Shown: in pieces, positions 46,390 to 55,053 of the stretch
How the letters are laid out: each line of letters begins with the position of its first letter
Position numbering within the stretch: the first letter of the stretch is position 1
DNA from: Corallococcus soli
GTDB taxonomy: Bacteria > Myxococcota > Myxococcia > Myxococcales > Myxococcaceae
Assembly (NCBI RefSeq): GCF_014930455.1
Contig: NZ_JAAIYO010000001.1
Location: 434,001-498,000, forward strand
Direction of reading: 5' to 3'
DNA: 64,000 nt
Position numbers and translations under genes: made by a program
Notes under the pieces: generated by a model
The model's input: the letters and a program-made list of their open reading frames with translations, nothing else
What the model was told of the DNA's origin: nothing
Databases searched by the model: none

Positions 46390-46785
46390 GGCTGGCCCCC
46401 CGCCTTCATGCCCTGCCCCCGGGGACGGGCCCGCTGCGGCTGCCACCCTGATGATGTCCCCTCGCCCTGCCCATTGGCCCTGCGTGCCGCGAATGCCATG
46501 ACGCGATTCCTCTCGTGTGTCCTGTCGGCAGTGTCGCCCATGTCGCCGGCAGGGCCCAGCGGCGTGCGAAGGCCTTCCATGGCTGCCTGCCACCCCCCGG
46601 GGTCCCATCCCAGAGGTAGGCAACCCACCCCACCCCCTCCCGCAGGCCCCATCCACTCTGGGGGACACAATGGCCATCTTCTCTCCACTCCGGGCTCGTT
46701 CAGGAGGCAGGGGCACGGTGACGTCCAGACTTCCGACAGCAGGCGGCCTGCTCCATCCGACCGGTGTCTCCGGAGAGGCAGGGGC
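46390..46785. other. Intergenic region between divergent genes
   Basis: This 396-bp region must hold the promoters of the 235-aa gene and the sensor kinase. I see only C/G-rich tracts (for example around 46600-46650), no RNA gene and no convincing small gene. Confidence 0.3.
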
Positions 46786-49056
46786 ATGAACCCCTTCGCC
46801 TCCTCGGCGAGCTCGCTCGCGGACCTCGTGCAGGGGCAGCGCGAGGACATCGTGCGGCGCTGGGTGGCCCGGATGGGCCCCTCTTTCGGCAGCGACCCTT
46901 CCTCGCTCCAGGCGCGCCTGCAGGGAATGCTCCGGCTGGTGGACGCGCTGGTCGTCAGCTTGCGCCAGGACTCAGGAACGGAGTGGGCCGAGGTCGCGAC
47001 CCGGGAGCCGGCCCGCGAAATCGGGCGTCACCGCTTCCACTCGGGGGGCGGGGTGGAGTCCCTGGTGGAGGAGTACAGCCTGCTGCGCGAGGCCGTCCAG
47101 GAGGCCCTGGAGGGCTCCCAGCGCCCGTTGCTCCCGGAGGAGTTGCGGGCGCTCTGGCACGCGCTGGACGCGGGCCTGTCGGAGGCGGTGGGGCACTACG
47201 TCCACGAGCACGAACAGGTGTTGCGCACGCGCGAGGGACGGCTGCAGACCATCCTCGACCATGCCCCCGCGGCCATCTACGCGAAGGACGCGCTCGGTCG
47301 CTACCTCTTCATCAACCGCCCCTTCGAGGTCATCTCCGGACACTCGCGGCGCACGGTGCTGGGCCGCTCCGACATGGAGCTGTTCCCCCGGGAGACGGCG
47401 GAGCGCTTCCTGGAGAACGACCGCCAGGTGTTGAGGGCGCGAAGGTCGCTGGTGTTCGACGAGGAGGTGCCCCAGGCCGACGGCATCCACGTCTACCATA
47501 CGCTGAAGTTCCCCCTGCCCACCGTGGCGGACGGCGAGGCGTGGGCCGTGTGCGGCGTGTCCACGGACCTCACCCCCACGCGCACACTGCGCCAGGAGCG
47601 CGACGAGGCGCGCGAGCAGTTGCAGCGCGTGCTCACCCAGATTCCCGTCGTCCTGTGGGCCTTCGACGCGCAGGGCACCATCACCCTGGTGGAGGGGGAG
47701 GGCGTGCCGGCGGTGGCCGCGCAATCCCATTCGATGCGTGGGCGCTCCGTGTTCGACCTGCTGCGGGACAGGCGGGACGTGCTGGAGGTCGTCCTGCGCG
47801 CGCTGGCCGGCGAGCGCCTGTCCACTGAGTTGTACATCTTCGACACCTGGTTCGAGGTCCGCTTCCTGCCGACCCTGGGCGCGGACGGCCGGGTGGTGAA
47901 CGTGTCGGGCGTGTCGCTGGACATCACCGAGCGGCGTCGGGCGGAGCAGGAGCTGCGCGAGTCGGAGACGCGCTACCGGCTGGCCACCCTGGCCACCCGC
48001 GACATCATCTGGGATTGGGACCTGCTGACGAACGAGATCCGCTTCAGCGAGATGGCGGCGGGCATCCTGCGGCTGGACACGTCCCGGGAGCAGCCCGTCA
48101 TGGACATGGCGTGGTGGACGGACAGCCTGCACCCCGAGGACCGCGTGCGGGTGAGCCGGAGCCTCCTGGACGCGCTCGACAGCACCGAAGGCCGCTGGGC
48201 GGAGGAGTACCGGCTGCGGCGGGGCGACGGCACCTGGGCCTTCGTCGCGGACCGGGGCCGCGTGGTGAAGGACCTCCAGGGCCGCCCGGTGCGCATGGTG
48301 GGCGCCATGCAGGACGTCTCCGACCGGTACGCGGCCGAGAGGGAGGCGAAGCGCCGCGCGGAGTTCGAGCAGCTGCTCATCGGCATCGTCGGGCACGACC
48401 TGCGCAACCCCATCTCCGCCATCACCATGGCGGCCTCGGTCCTGGCGAGGCGCGAGGACGCGGAGCCCCGCGAGCAGAAGGCTGTCGCCCGCATCCTCTC
48501 CAGCGCGGAGCGCGCCCACCGCATGCTGCGCGACGTGCTGGACTTCACCCAGGCCCGGCTGGGCGGCGGCATCCCCATGGCGTCCCAGGCGGTGGACCTG
48601 CTGGAGCTGGTGCGCCAGGTGATGGATGAAATCCAGCAGGCCCACCCCGACCGGCGTCTGGAGGTGGACCACCGGGGGGATGCCCACCTGTCGTGTGATC
48701 CGGACCGGCTGGCGCAGGTCATCACCAACCTGGTGAACAACGCGCTCGCCTACGGGGACGCGCACTGTCCGGTGCGCGTGCGGCTGCGGGGCCAGACGGG
48801 GACGGTGACGCTCGCGGTGCACAACCAGGGCCGCCCGATTCCGCAGGACCTGATGCCCCACCTGTTCGAACCGCTCAAGCGCGCGGAGGCCCGCGAAGGC
48901 AACCGCGCGGCCCATGGGCTGGGGCTGGGGCTCTTCATCGTGAAGCACATCGTGGATGCGCACGCAGGGCGCCTGCGCGTGCGCTCCAACGCGCAGGACG
49001 GCACCACGTTCCTCGTGCACCTGCCGCGCCGCCCCTCGCTGGCCGCCGGGCCGTGA
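46786..49056 (+). CDS. PAS-domain sensor histidine kinase with RsbRD-like N-terminus
   Basis: The 756-aa soluble kinase begins with an RsbRD-type sensor-like helical bundle (LVQGQREDIVRRWVARM, about 10-150). Three PAS domains follow (about 160-280, 285-395 and 400-520), each with the typical DITERR/DLTPTR-type linker. The dimerisation domain has the phospho-acceptor H537 in GHDLRNP, and the ATPase domain has NLVNNALAYG, a G1-like box and GLGLGLFIV. No transmembrane segment is seen, so it senses a cytosolic signal. No response regulator is adjacent. ATG 46786 is preceded by GGAGAGG and AGGGG. Confidence 0.9.
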   Translation: MNPFASSASSLADLVQGQREDIVRRWVARMGPSFGSDPSSLQARLQGMLRLVDALVVSLRQDSGTEWAEVATREPAREIGRHRFHSGGGVESLVEEYSLLREAVQEALEGSQRPLLPEELRALWHALDAGLSEAVGHYVHEHEQVLRTREGRLQTILDHAPAAIYAKDALGRYLFINRPFEVISGHSRRTVLGRSDMELFPRETAERFLENDRQVLRARRSLVFDEEVPQADGIHVYHTLKFPLPTVADGEAWAVCGVSTDLTPTRTLRQERDEAREQLQRVLTQIPVVLWAFDAQGTITLVEGEGVPAVAAQSHSMRGRSVFDLLRDRRDVLEVVLRALAGERLSTELYIFDTWFEVRFLPTLGADGRVVNVSGVSLDITERRRAEQELRESETRYRLATLATRDIIWDWDLLTNEIRFSEMAAGILRLDTSREQPVMDMAWWTDSLHPEDRVRVSRSLLDALDSTEGRWAEEYRLRRGDGTWAFVADRGRVVKDLQGRPVRMVGAMQDVSDRYAAEREAKRRAEFEQLLIGIVGHDLRNPISAITMAASVLARREDAEPREQKAVARILSSAERAHRMLRDVLDFTQARLGGGIPMASQAVDLLELVRQVMDEIQQAHPDRRLEVDHRGDAHLSCDPDRLAQVITNLVNNALAYGDAHCPVRVRLRGQTGTVTLAVHNQGRPIPQDLMPHLFEPLKRAEAREGNRAAHGLGLGLFIVKHIVDAHAGRLRVRSNAQDGTTFLVHLPRRPSLAAGP

Positions 49057-49066
49057 GCCGCCGCGC

Positions 49067-50635
49067 TCAGACGCGAGAGCGCCACGCGAGCGCGCCCCCC
49101 AGCGCCACCAGCACGGGCAGCACCCCGGCGGTGAGCAGCGCGCCATGCGGTCCCGCCGTCTCCAGCAGCACCGCGACCACGCCACTGCCCAATCCCAGGC
49201 CCAGCGCGAAGCACGCGTTGGAGAGCGCGAAGCCCTCCGCCTGACGGCCGTCCGGGAGCTGGCGCTGCAGGAGCGTCGCCTGCATCGCGGCCTGCGGTGC
49301 CAGGAAGAGGCCCGCCGCCGCGAGCGCCGCCCCCAGGGCCCAGAGGCTCGTCACCCGCGCCAGCGGCACCAGCAGCACGCCCCACAGCGCGAGAAACCCC
49401 ATGCAGCGGCGCAGGATGACGCCGTCGAGCGTGACGCGCCCCTTCAACGTGCTGGTGTAGAGCAACCCTCCCACTGCGCTCGCGGCGGACAGGAGCGCGG
49501 TGAGCGCACCCCAGGCCTCGGGACGCGAACCCACCTGGACGAGCCGGGGCGGCAGCGCGGCGTCTACCACGCCCCAGCTCACCCCGACCGCCAGCGACGA
49601 CAGGTACAGGAGCCTCGGCAGCCCCCGGAAGAAGGGCGCGAGCGATGCCAGCGTGGCGGCCACCCGGGGGCCGGGCAGGGGTTCACGCTCCGGCAGGAAG
49701 AGGTTGAGCACCAGCGCCGAAAGCCCGGTCAGCGCGATGACGCCCACGCCCAGCGTCGGATGCGCCAGCGCGAGCATGCCCACCATCGATGGGCCCAGGA
49801 TCCACTGCACCTCCATCAGCACCGCGTCGATGGCGAACGCCGCTTCCAGCCGCCCTCCGGGCACCAGCGCGGGTAGGATGGCGCGGTAGGCCGCGACGAC
49901 CCCGGCGGGCACCACGCCGCCCACCACGGACAGCGGCAGCAGCACCCACAGCGAGGCCTTGAAGTAGCACGCGTGCGCGAGCGCCAGGAACACCACGGCC
50001 TGGGCGAGCAGGGGAGGGCGCAACCCGCCCGGCAGGCGCCGCCGGTCCAGGGTGCGGCCCCGGAACGGTGCCGCCGCGGCCATGCCCATCGCGTAGCCAC
50101 TGGCCATCCACGCCCCCTGCGCGAACGAGCCCGTGGCCCGCTCGCCCGCGAGCAGCAGCGCGAAGGGTGCCATGGTCCCACCCAGCCGCGCGAACGAGCT
50201 CGCTAACACCCAGCGGCGCCAGCGGGGCTCGCCCCACAGCTCCTGCTGCGCCCGCCACGAGCCGCCCTGCGGCGCGGATGCCGTCTCCGCTGTCGTGGCG
50301 GCGCTTGATGCGACAAGGGGGCCGTCCGACTTCGGGATACCGCTCGCTACAAAAGGCAGGGCGTCCGCCGCCATGACACTGCCCGCTCCACCAGGGACGT
50401 CGCCCGCCGCCGCGAAATCGCCTGCCGCGACCGCGAGGTCACCCGCCGCCGCGACACCGCCCGCTCCAACAGGGACGTCGCCCGCCGCAGCGACATCGCC
50501 CGCTCCATCAGACAGGCCGTCCGCCGCCGCGACACCGTCCGGCGCGACTGGAAGGTCCTCCGGGCCGCTGGAGGTCGGCCCGACCTCCGGGCTCACCGTC
50601 GCCTTGCCGCGCACCGACTCCTCCCGTCCGGACAT
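49067..50635 (-). CDS. MFS transporter with repetitive N-terminal extension
   Basis: The 522-aa protein starts with a cytosolic extension of about 110 residues built from imperfect GAGDVAAAGDVPV-type repeats, then 12 hydrophobic segments of a major facilitator. YAMGMAAAAPFRGRTLDRR fits the loop 2-3 signature region. Substrate is unknown; drug or metabolite efflux is likely. ATG 50635 is chosen because AGGAAG lies 7 nt upstream and an earlier in-frame GTG would run into the next gene's promoter. It converges with the sensor kinase. Confidence 0.83.
   Translation of the reverse strand: MSGREESVRGKATVSPEVGPTSSGPEDLPVAPDGVAAADGLSDGAGDVAAAGDVPVGAGGVAAAGDLAVAAGDFAAAGDVPGGAGSVMAADALPFVASGIPKSDGPLVASSAATTAETASAPQGGSWRAQQELWGEPRWRRWVLASSFARLGGTMAPFALLLAGERATGSFAQGAWMASGYAMGMAAAAPFRGRTLDRRRLPGGLRPPLLAQAVVFLALAHACYFKASLWVLLPLSVVGGVVPAGVVAAYRAILPALVPGGRLEAAFAIDAVLMEVQWILGPSMVGMLALAHPTLGVGVIALTGLSALVLNLFLPEREPLPGPRVAATLASLAPFFRGLPRLLYLSSLAVGVSWGVVDAALPPRLVQVGSRPEAWGALTALLSAASAVGGLLYTSTLKGRVTLDGVILRRCMGFLALWGVLLVPLARVTSLWALGAALAAAGLFLAPQAAMQATLLQRQLPDGRQAEGFALSNACFALGLGLGSGVVAVLLETAGPHGALLTAGVLPVLVALGGALAWRSRV
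50381..50488 (-). repeat. Direct repeats encoding the MFS N-terminal extension
   Basis: A 30-bp unit at 50381-50410 recurs at 50459-50488 with one mismatch (78-bp period, 26 codons). Weaker copies lie between and beyond, to about 50530. The period is a multiple of three, so copy number could vary without a frameshift. Confidence 0.75.
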
Positions 50636-50793
50636 GCGCGTCTTCCTAGCGGAGATGGGCCCGGCCGTCTGCCCGGCACCCTCCACCCACCCGAAGCACC
50701 TGGGCGCGCTTGCCCTGGAGGGACGGCCCGGGTAGCAACGGGGCCCTCCGGTGGGGATGGCCTTGCCTTCCGGGCGTGGAGCGGAGCGACGCA

Positions 50794-51612
50794 ATGAACA
50801 AGAAGTGGGTCATCGGTGGAGTGCTGGGCGTCGTGGGGCTGCTCGGCGTGGGCGTCGTGGGGCTCGTCGCGACGGGCTTCTGGGCGAACCGCCAGATGGA
50901 GGGCACGGGCGTGGAGGCGGTGATGGACGCCCAGGCGCTCGCCCAGCGGTTCGCGGAACTCAACGCCCGGTATGCCTTCACGCCGCCCCCGGCGGGCCAG
51001 GTGCTGAAGCTGGACGAGGCACGGCTGGACACCTACCTCGCCGTGCGCGAGGCGACCCTGCCCGCCTACGCGGTCCTGGCGAAGGAGTCCGTCACGTTCG
51101 TGCAGCAGCACTCCGCCGGGCTGGACCGCCGCGACTCGCGCACCCTGCTCAAGGCCGCCGCGGCCTCGCTGCGGATGGTGGCCAAGGCCCAGGCCGTCCT
51201 CGCCACGAACCTGGACACGCTGAAGATGTCGCCCCTGGAGTTCCAGACCCTCACCACCGTGGTGTACCCGCCCCCGGCCGCGCCGCCCACCCCGGCCCCG
51301 GCCAACGTGTCCCAGCCCTCCGCGCCGGAGAACCTGGCGCTGCTGGAGCAGCAGCTCGCCGCGCTGACACCCCAGCTCGAAGACCCGAAGCTCGGTGAGT
51401 CGGAGCGGCTCCAACTGGAGCAGCGCCGCGCGAGCCTGCGCAAGTACATCACCACGCTGGAGCAGGCCTCGGGCAAGGACGTGAAGCTGGCCAACGCCGC
51501 GCTCGTGGAGAAGCACCGCGCGCGCATCGCGAAGGCGGCGAACCAGACCTTCGACGACCTGCTGGTGAACCCCCGGCCCCAGCAGACCGCGCGGCGCCCC
51601 GCCACGCCCTGA
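50794..51612 (+). CDS. Hypothetical single-pass membrane protein, 272 aa
   Basis: One N-terminal transmembrane helix (VIGGVLGVVGLLGVGVVGLVA) is followed by a mainly helical periplasmic or cytosolic domain with heptad-like stretches (NLALLEQQLAALTPQLED, RLQLEQRRASLRKYITTLEQ) that suggest a coiled coil around residues 185-235, and a Pro/Ala-rich linker before it. No enzyme motif is visible. ATG 50794 is preceded by GGAG. It is divergent from the MFS gene and converges with terC. Confidence 0.72.
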   Translation: MNKKWVIGGVLGVVGLLGVGVVGLVATGFWANRQMEGTGVEAVMDAQALAQRFAELNARYAFTPPPAGQVLKLDEARLDTYLAVREATLPAYAVLAKESVTFVQQHSAGLDRRDSRTLLKAAAASLRMVAKAQAVLATNLDTLKMSPLEFQTLTTVVYPPPAAPPTPAPANVSQPSAPENLALLEQQLAALTPQLEDPKLGESERLQLEQRRASLRKYITTLEQASGKDVKLANAALVEKHRARIAKAANQTFDDLLVNPRPQQTARRPATP

Positions 51613-51638
51613 AGCTCCCGGGATGTCCGGGCGGAGGC

Positions 51639-52556
51639 TCAGGCCTCCGCTTCGCGCGAGCGGCGCGCGAGGCTTGCGCCCACCGAGCTGCCGATGACGA
51701 CCAGGATGATGGCCACCGACAGGAGCGGCGGGATGTGCACCCACTGCTCCACCACCATCTTCACGCCCGCGAACGCCAGCACCCCCGCCAGGCCATAGTG
51801 CAGGTAGCGCAGCTGCCCCACCGCCCCGGCGATGACGAGGTACAGCGCGCGCAGCCCCAGGATGGCGAAGGCGTTGGAGCTGTAGAGGATGAACGTGTCG
51901 GTGGTGACGGAGAACGCCGCCGGCACCGAGTCCACCGCGAACAGGATGTCCGTCACCTCCAGGCCGATGAGCGCCAGCAGCAGCGGCGTCACGAGCCGGC
52001 GCCCCTGGTGCTTCACGAAGAAGTGCGGCCCCTCCACCTGGTCGCTCACCGGCAGCCGGCGCGAGAGCCACTGGACGACGCGGTTGTCCTGCTGCCTGGA
52101 CGGATCCTCGCGGAACACGCGCCACGCGGTGATGAGCAGGATGGCGCCGAAGACGTAGGACACCCAGCCCCAGCGCTCCAGCGCCGCCGCGCCCACGAAG
52201 ATGAACAGCGCCCGGAACACCAGCGCGCCGAAGATGCCCAGGAAGAGCACCTCGTGCTGGTACTTCGGCGGCACGTTCAGGCTGCGGAAGATGACGAGGA
52301 AGACGAAGACGTTGTCCAGGCTCAGGCTCTTCTCGATGAGCCACGCCGCCAGGTATTCGTGTCCGCGCTCGGAGCCCAGCGTCACCCACACGAAGCCACA
52401 GAAGGCCAGCCCCAACCCCACCCAGGTCAGGCTCCACAGGATGGCCGCGCGGCGCGACTGTCCCCGTCCGCCCCGGTGGGCCAGCAGATCCACCACCAGC
52501 AGCGCCAGCAGCAACGCCCAGAAGACGATCCAGGCCCAGGAGGGGGTGCTTTGCAT
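51639..52556 (-). CDS. TerC/Alx family integral membrane protein
   Basis: The 305-aa protein has about nine hydrophobic segments and the TerC/Alx motifs LSLDNVFVFLVIF and ILFAVDSVPAAFSVT, whose Asp residues bind metal. Family members export manganese or help metallate exported proteins and confer tellurite or pH-related tolerance. ATG 52556 follows GGGAGGG. The 5' leader was inspected for a manganese (yybP-ykoY) riboswitch but none could be supported. Confidence 0.92.
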   Translation of the reverse strand: MQSTPSWAWIVFWALLLALLVVDLLAHRGGRGQSRRAAILWSLTWVGLGLAFCGFVWVTLGSERGHEYLAAWLIEKSLSLDNVFVFLVIFRSLNVPPKYQHEVLFLGIFGALVFRALFIFVGAAALERWGWVSYVFGAILLITAWRVFREDPSRQQDNRVVQWLSRRLPVSDQVEGPHFFVKHQGRRLVTPLLLALIGLEVTDILFAVDSVPAAFSVTTDTFILYSSNAFAILGLRALYLVIAGAVGQLRYLHYGLAGVLAFAGVKMVVEQWVHIPPLLSVAIILVVIGSSVGASLARRSREAEA

Positions 52557-52672
52557 GACCCTCCCAACCTAGGCATCCCCCCGGCGACGGCACCGGCCCG
52601 GAGTCAGCCGCTACCCAGACTTACAGCATTGACGCAGTGCGTTGTCTGGTGTTGGAAGGGTTGGGTCGAGGG

Positions 52673-52702
52673 TTGTCTTCTCCCTCGCGCAGGATGTGAT
52701 AC
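52673..52702 (+). promoter_or_regulatory. Possible promoter of the arsenate-reductase-like gene
   Basis: TTGTCT and TGATAC lie 18 bp apart, 52 bp before the ATG at 52754. The -10 box has a TG-extended look. This is a weak match to a housekeeping promoter and is only a suggestion. Confidence 0.25.
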
Positions 52703-52753
52703 TTCCCTGGAAGGCTTGAACCTCATGATTCTCAACACTCCAAAGGCGGTGCG

Positions 52754-53167
52754 ATGAACACGGTCATCTTCGCTTGTAAGCAGAGTGCGGGCAGCTCGCA
52801 GATCGCGGCGGCCTTCTTCAATGTGATGGCGGACCCTTCGAAGGCCCGGGCCATTGCGGCGGGGATGCAGCCGGCCGAAGGCGTGCAGCCTGAAGTGCTG
52901 GCCACGATGAAGGACATCACCGTCGACATGACGGGCGCGAAGCCGACGCAGCTGACGGCGGAGCTGGCCAAGAGCGCGAAGGTGCTGGTGACGCTGGGCA
53001 GCATGGCGGGTGCGCCCGCGGTCCCGGACCAGGAGCGCGTGGAATGGGCGATGGTCGATGACACGGCGGGCAAGTCCGCGGCGGACGTGGAGAAGATCCG
53101 CGACACGCTGGCGGCGCTGGTGTCGGGCCTCGTGGAGAGCCACGGCTGGGAACGTCCTCCGGCGTAG
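52754..53167 (+). CDS. Low-molecular-weight phosphatase/arsenate-reductase-like protein, degenerate active site
   Basis: The 137-aa protein has the LMW phosphatase/ArsC fold pattern: an N-terminal strand-loop (VIFACKQSAGSSQIAAAFF), a central LVTLGSMAG segment and the ending VDDTAGKSAADVEKIRDTL, close to the usual DPAGK...VRD form. The catalytic loop should be CxxNxGRS; here it is C8-KQSAG-S14, so the Cys is kept but the essential Arg is Ser, and the Pro after the general-acid Asp is lost. It is probably not a normal arsenate reductase or phosphatase and may have turned to another role. Confidence 0.75.
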   Translation: MNTVIFACKQSAGSSQIAAAFFNVMADPSKARAIAAGMQPAEGVQPEVLATMKDITVDMTGAKPTQLTAELAKSAKVLVTLGSMAGAPAVPDQERVEWAMVDDTAGKSAADVEKIRDTLAALVSGLVESHGWERPPA

Positions 53168-53442
53168 TGGGTCGCGCGCAGGGCCCGCGGGGATGTGCTT
53201 CCGCGGGGAAGATGTGACGCACGGACCCCTTCCGTGAATCGTGGGTGCCCGGGCCCGGGGACGGGCGGGCGGACGGTTCCCACGGAAGGGCAGGGGCTCG
53301 CGGCGGTGGCGTCGTGGGTGGGGGGGCCTGTCCGGTGCCGTGCGGCCGTGAAGTGGTGGGTGGCTTGAAATGACGGGTGGGCTTGCCGCACGCTGTGTTC
53401 GTTCGCGGACACGCGGTTCGCGCTCCCCACGCCAGGCACCCG

Positions 53443-54357
53443 ATGCTCAACCTCCTCCTCGCCGCGCTGCTGTCGCAGACAGCGCCGTCGGCTCCGGCCC
53501 GTCAGCAGGGCGTGCCCATTGGCAAGGGTGACAAACCGCCCACTGTCAGGCTGAGCGCGCCGTCCGGCGGGTGGACCGTGGACCGGATGCTGCTCATCGA
53601 GGGCACGGTGAGCGACCCCACGGTGGATCCGGTGGTCGTCTCCATCAACGGCGACCGCTACCTGATGCGCACGCAGGGCGGGCGGTTCAGCCGGAAGTTC
53701 CCGGCGGCCAGCGGCAAGAACATCGTCACCGTGATGGCCACCAACAAGGGCGGCACGGCGCGCACGCAGGCGACCAGCTACGCCCAGGTGCCTCCGGTGC
53801 CGCTCAAGGCCATCCTCACGAGCGACACGGACGGCGTCTACACGGACCTGCACATCTACGAGCCCACCGACGCGAGCAGCGCGGGGGACACGCTGGACGT
53901 GAAGGCGATGGCGCACGTGTACTGGGCGGACACGGACAGCCCGTCCGGCGGCACGTTCTTCCTCAACTCGCAGGGGGGAGACTTCGACCAGCCGGCGTAC
54001 GGCCCCTACCTCTACATCCACCGCTCGCCGCCCAAGGGCGTGTACCTGGTGGCCACCAACTACTGGCCCAGCGGCGACAAGGCGCACACGGTGGCGACGC
54101 TCAACCTGGCGCTCTTCGAGGGCACGCCGGGCGAGGTCCGCCGCCGCGTGCGCATCCCGCTGGCGACGCCGGGCACCACGCGCGTGCTCGCGTGGGTGAA
54201 CGTCCTGGGGGACGGACAGGCGGAGGTCTACGTGCCGTCCGCCGACCCGAAGCCGAAGGGCGACCGCTGGCCCACGAACCTGGATGAGGCGCTCAAGGAG
54301 CTCCAGAAGAGCGACGCGTCCGGGTCCGACTCGGGCGACGGCGAAGACGGGTACTGA
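53443..54357 (+). CDS. yfaP: Periplasmic YfaP-like protein (DUF2135) of the A2M operon
   Basis: The 304-aa exported protein starts with a short signal peptide (NLLLAALLSQTAPSAP). Residues about 32-115 form an Ig-like/bacterial-CARDB-type strand region (VRLSAPSGGWTVDRMLLIEGTV), and residues about 125-270 match the YfaP pattern: LTSDTDGVYTDLHIYEP, FLNSQGGDFDQPAYGPYLYIHRSPPKGVYLVATNYW. The acidic C-terminus (SDSGDGEDGY) may bind cations. It is the first gene of the five-gene YfaP-T-A-S-Q operon, with a 33-bp gap to the next gene. A role in presenting or assembling the macroglobulin is inferred from context. Confidence 0.8.
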   Translation: MLNLLLAALLSQTAPSAPARQQGVPIGKGDKPPTVRLSAPSGGWTVDRMLLIEGTVSDPTVDPVVVSINGDRYLMRTQGGRFSRKFPAASGKNIVTVMATNKGGTARTQATSYAQVPPVPLKAILTSDTDGVYTDLHIYEPTDASSAGDTLDVKAMAHVYWADTDSPSGGTFFLNSQGGDFDQPAYGPYLYIHRSPPKGVYLVATNYWPSGDKAHTVATLNLALFEGTPGEVRRRVRIPLATPGTTRVLAWVNVLGDGQAEVYVPSADPKPKGDRWPTNLDEALKELQKSDASGSDSGDGEDGY

Positions 54358-54390
54358 CGGCGACGGTCGCCGCGAAACCCGATTCCTTCC

Positions 54391-55053
54391 ATGCACGTCC
54401 TGCTGCTCTCCCTGCTGTTGCACGCCGCCCCGGCGACCCCGGTGGGCCCGGGCGCGCGTGGGGACCTCCCGCGAGGCGCCGCGCCGTCGAAGGCGGGAGG
54501 GCCGGCCGCCGGAGCCGTCTCGCCGGAGACCCGCGCCCGGCTGCTGCGACGCGAGGTGGCGCAGGTGGCGCTCGCGCAGGTGCGGGCCCCGGATGCCGCG
54601 TGGCAGCCCGCGCAGCGCGACTGCGCGGGCCTCATCCGCTACGCCTACCGCACGGCCTACCGGCGCGTGGCCTCCGAGCGGCTCGCCACGCCCCTGTGGA
54701 CGGACACGCGCGGCGCCCCCACCGACTTCGCGGACGCGGAGACGCTCCTCGCTCGCAACTTCACCGCGCTGGGGCGCGACGCGTCCACGCGGGACGCGCT
54801 GCGCACCGGGGACGTGGTGGCCTTCCGCCAGGAGCACGACGCGGGGCCCGTCTTCCACCTGATGCTCGTGGTGCGCCCGGAGGACCGGGCCCATGCCCCC
54901 GCGCGCGTCGTCTACCACCCCGGTGAGCGGGGCGCCGCCGTGCGCACCGGGGTCCTCGCTTCGCTCGCCACCGAGGCGCCGCTGGAGTGGCGCCCCGTGC
55001 CGGCCAACGCCGCCTTCCTCGGCTTCTTCCGCTTCAAGGAGTGGATGTCATGA
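54391..55053 (+). CDS. yfaT: YfaT-like protein (DUF1175), NlpC-like
   Basis: The 220-aa exported protein has a short signal peptide (VLLLSLLLHAAPA) and a DUF1175 core: C78 in RDCAGLIRYAY and H156 in PVFHLMLVV are placed like the Cys and His of NlpC/P60-type thiol peptidases, which cut peptidoglycan stem peptides. Family function is not established. It lies in the A2M operon and its stop overlaps the next start (ATGA at 55050). No Shine-Dalgarno is evident before ATG 54391, so it may depend on read-through translation from yfaP. Confidence 0.8.
   Translation: MHVLLLSLLLHAAPATPVGPGARGDLPRGAAPSKAGGPAAGAVSPETRARLLRREVAQVALAQVRAPDAAWQPAQRDCAGLIRYAYRTAYRRVASERLATPLWTDTRGAPTDFADAETLLARNFTALGRDASTRDALRTGDVVAFRQEHDAGPVFHLMLVVRPEDRAHAPARVVYHPGERGAAVRTGVLASLATEAPLEWRPVPANAAFLGFFRFKEWMS

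Noticed and set aside
46517-46789. 90-aa frame whose stop overlaps the sensor kinase start (ATGA)
   Set aside because: The translation is Pro/Arg-rich and lacks any conserved-looking segment; such frames are expected by chance at this GC content.
52557-52740. Manganese (yybP-ykoY) riboswitch before terC
   Set aside because: TerC/Alx genes often have one, and the leader contains GGGTAGCGGCTGAC, but I could not trace the conserved stem set and loop sequences.
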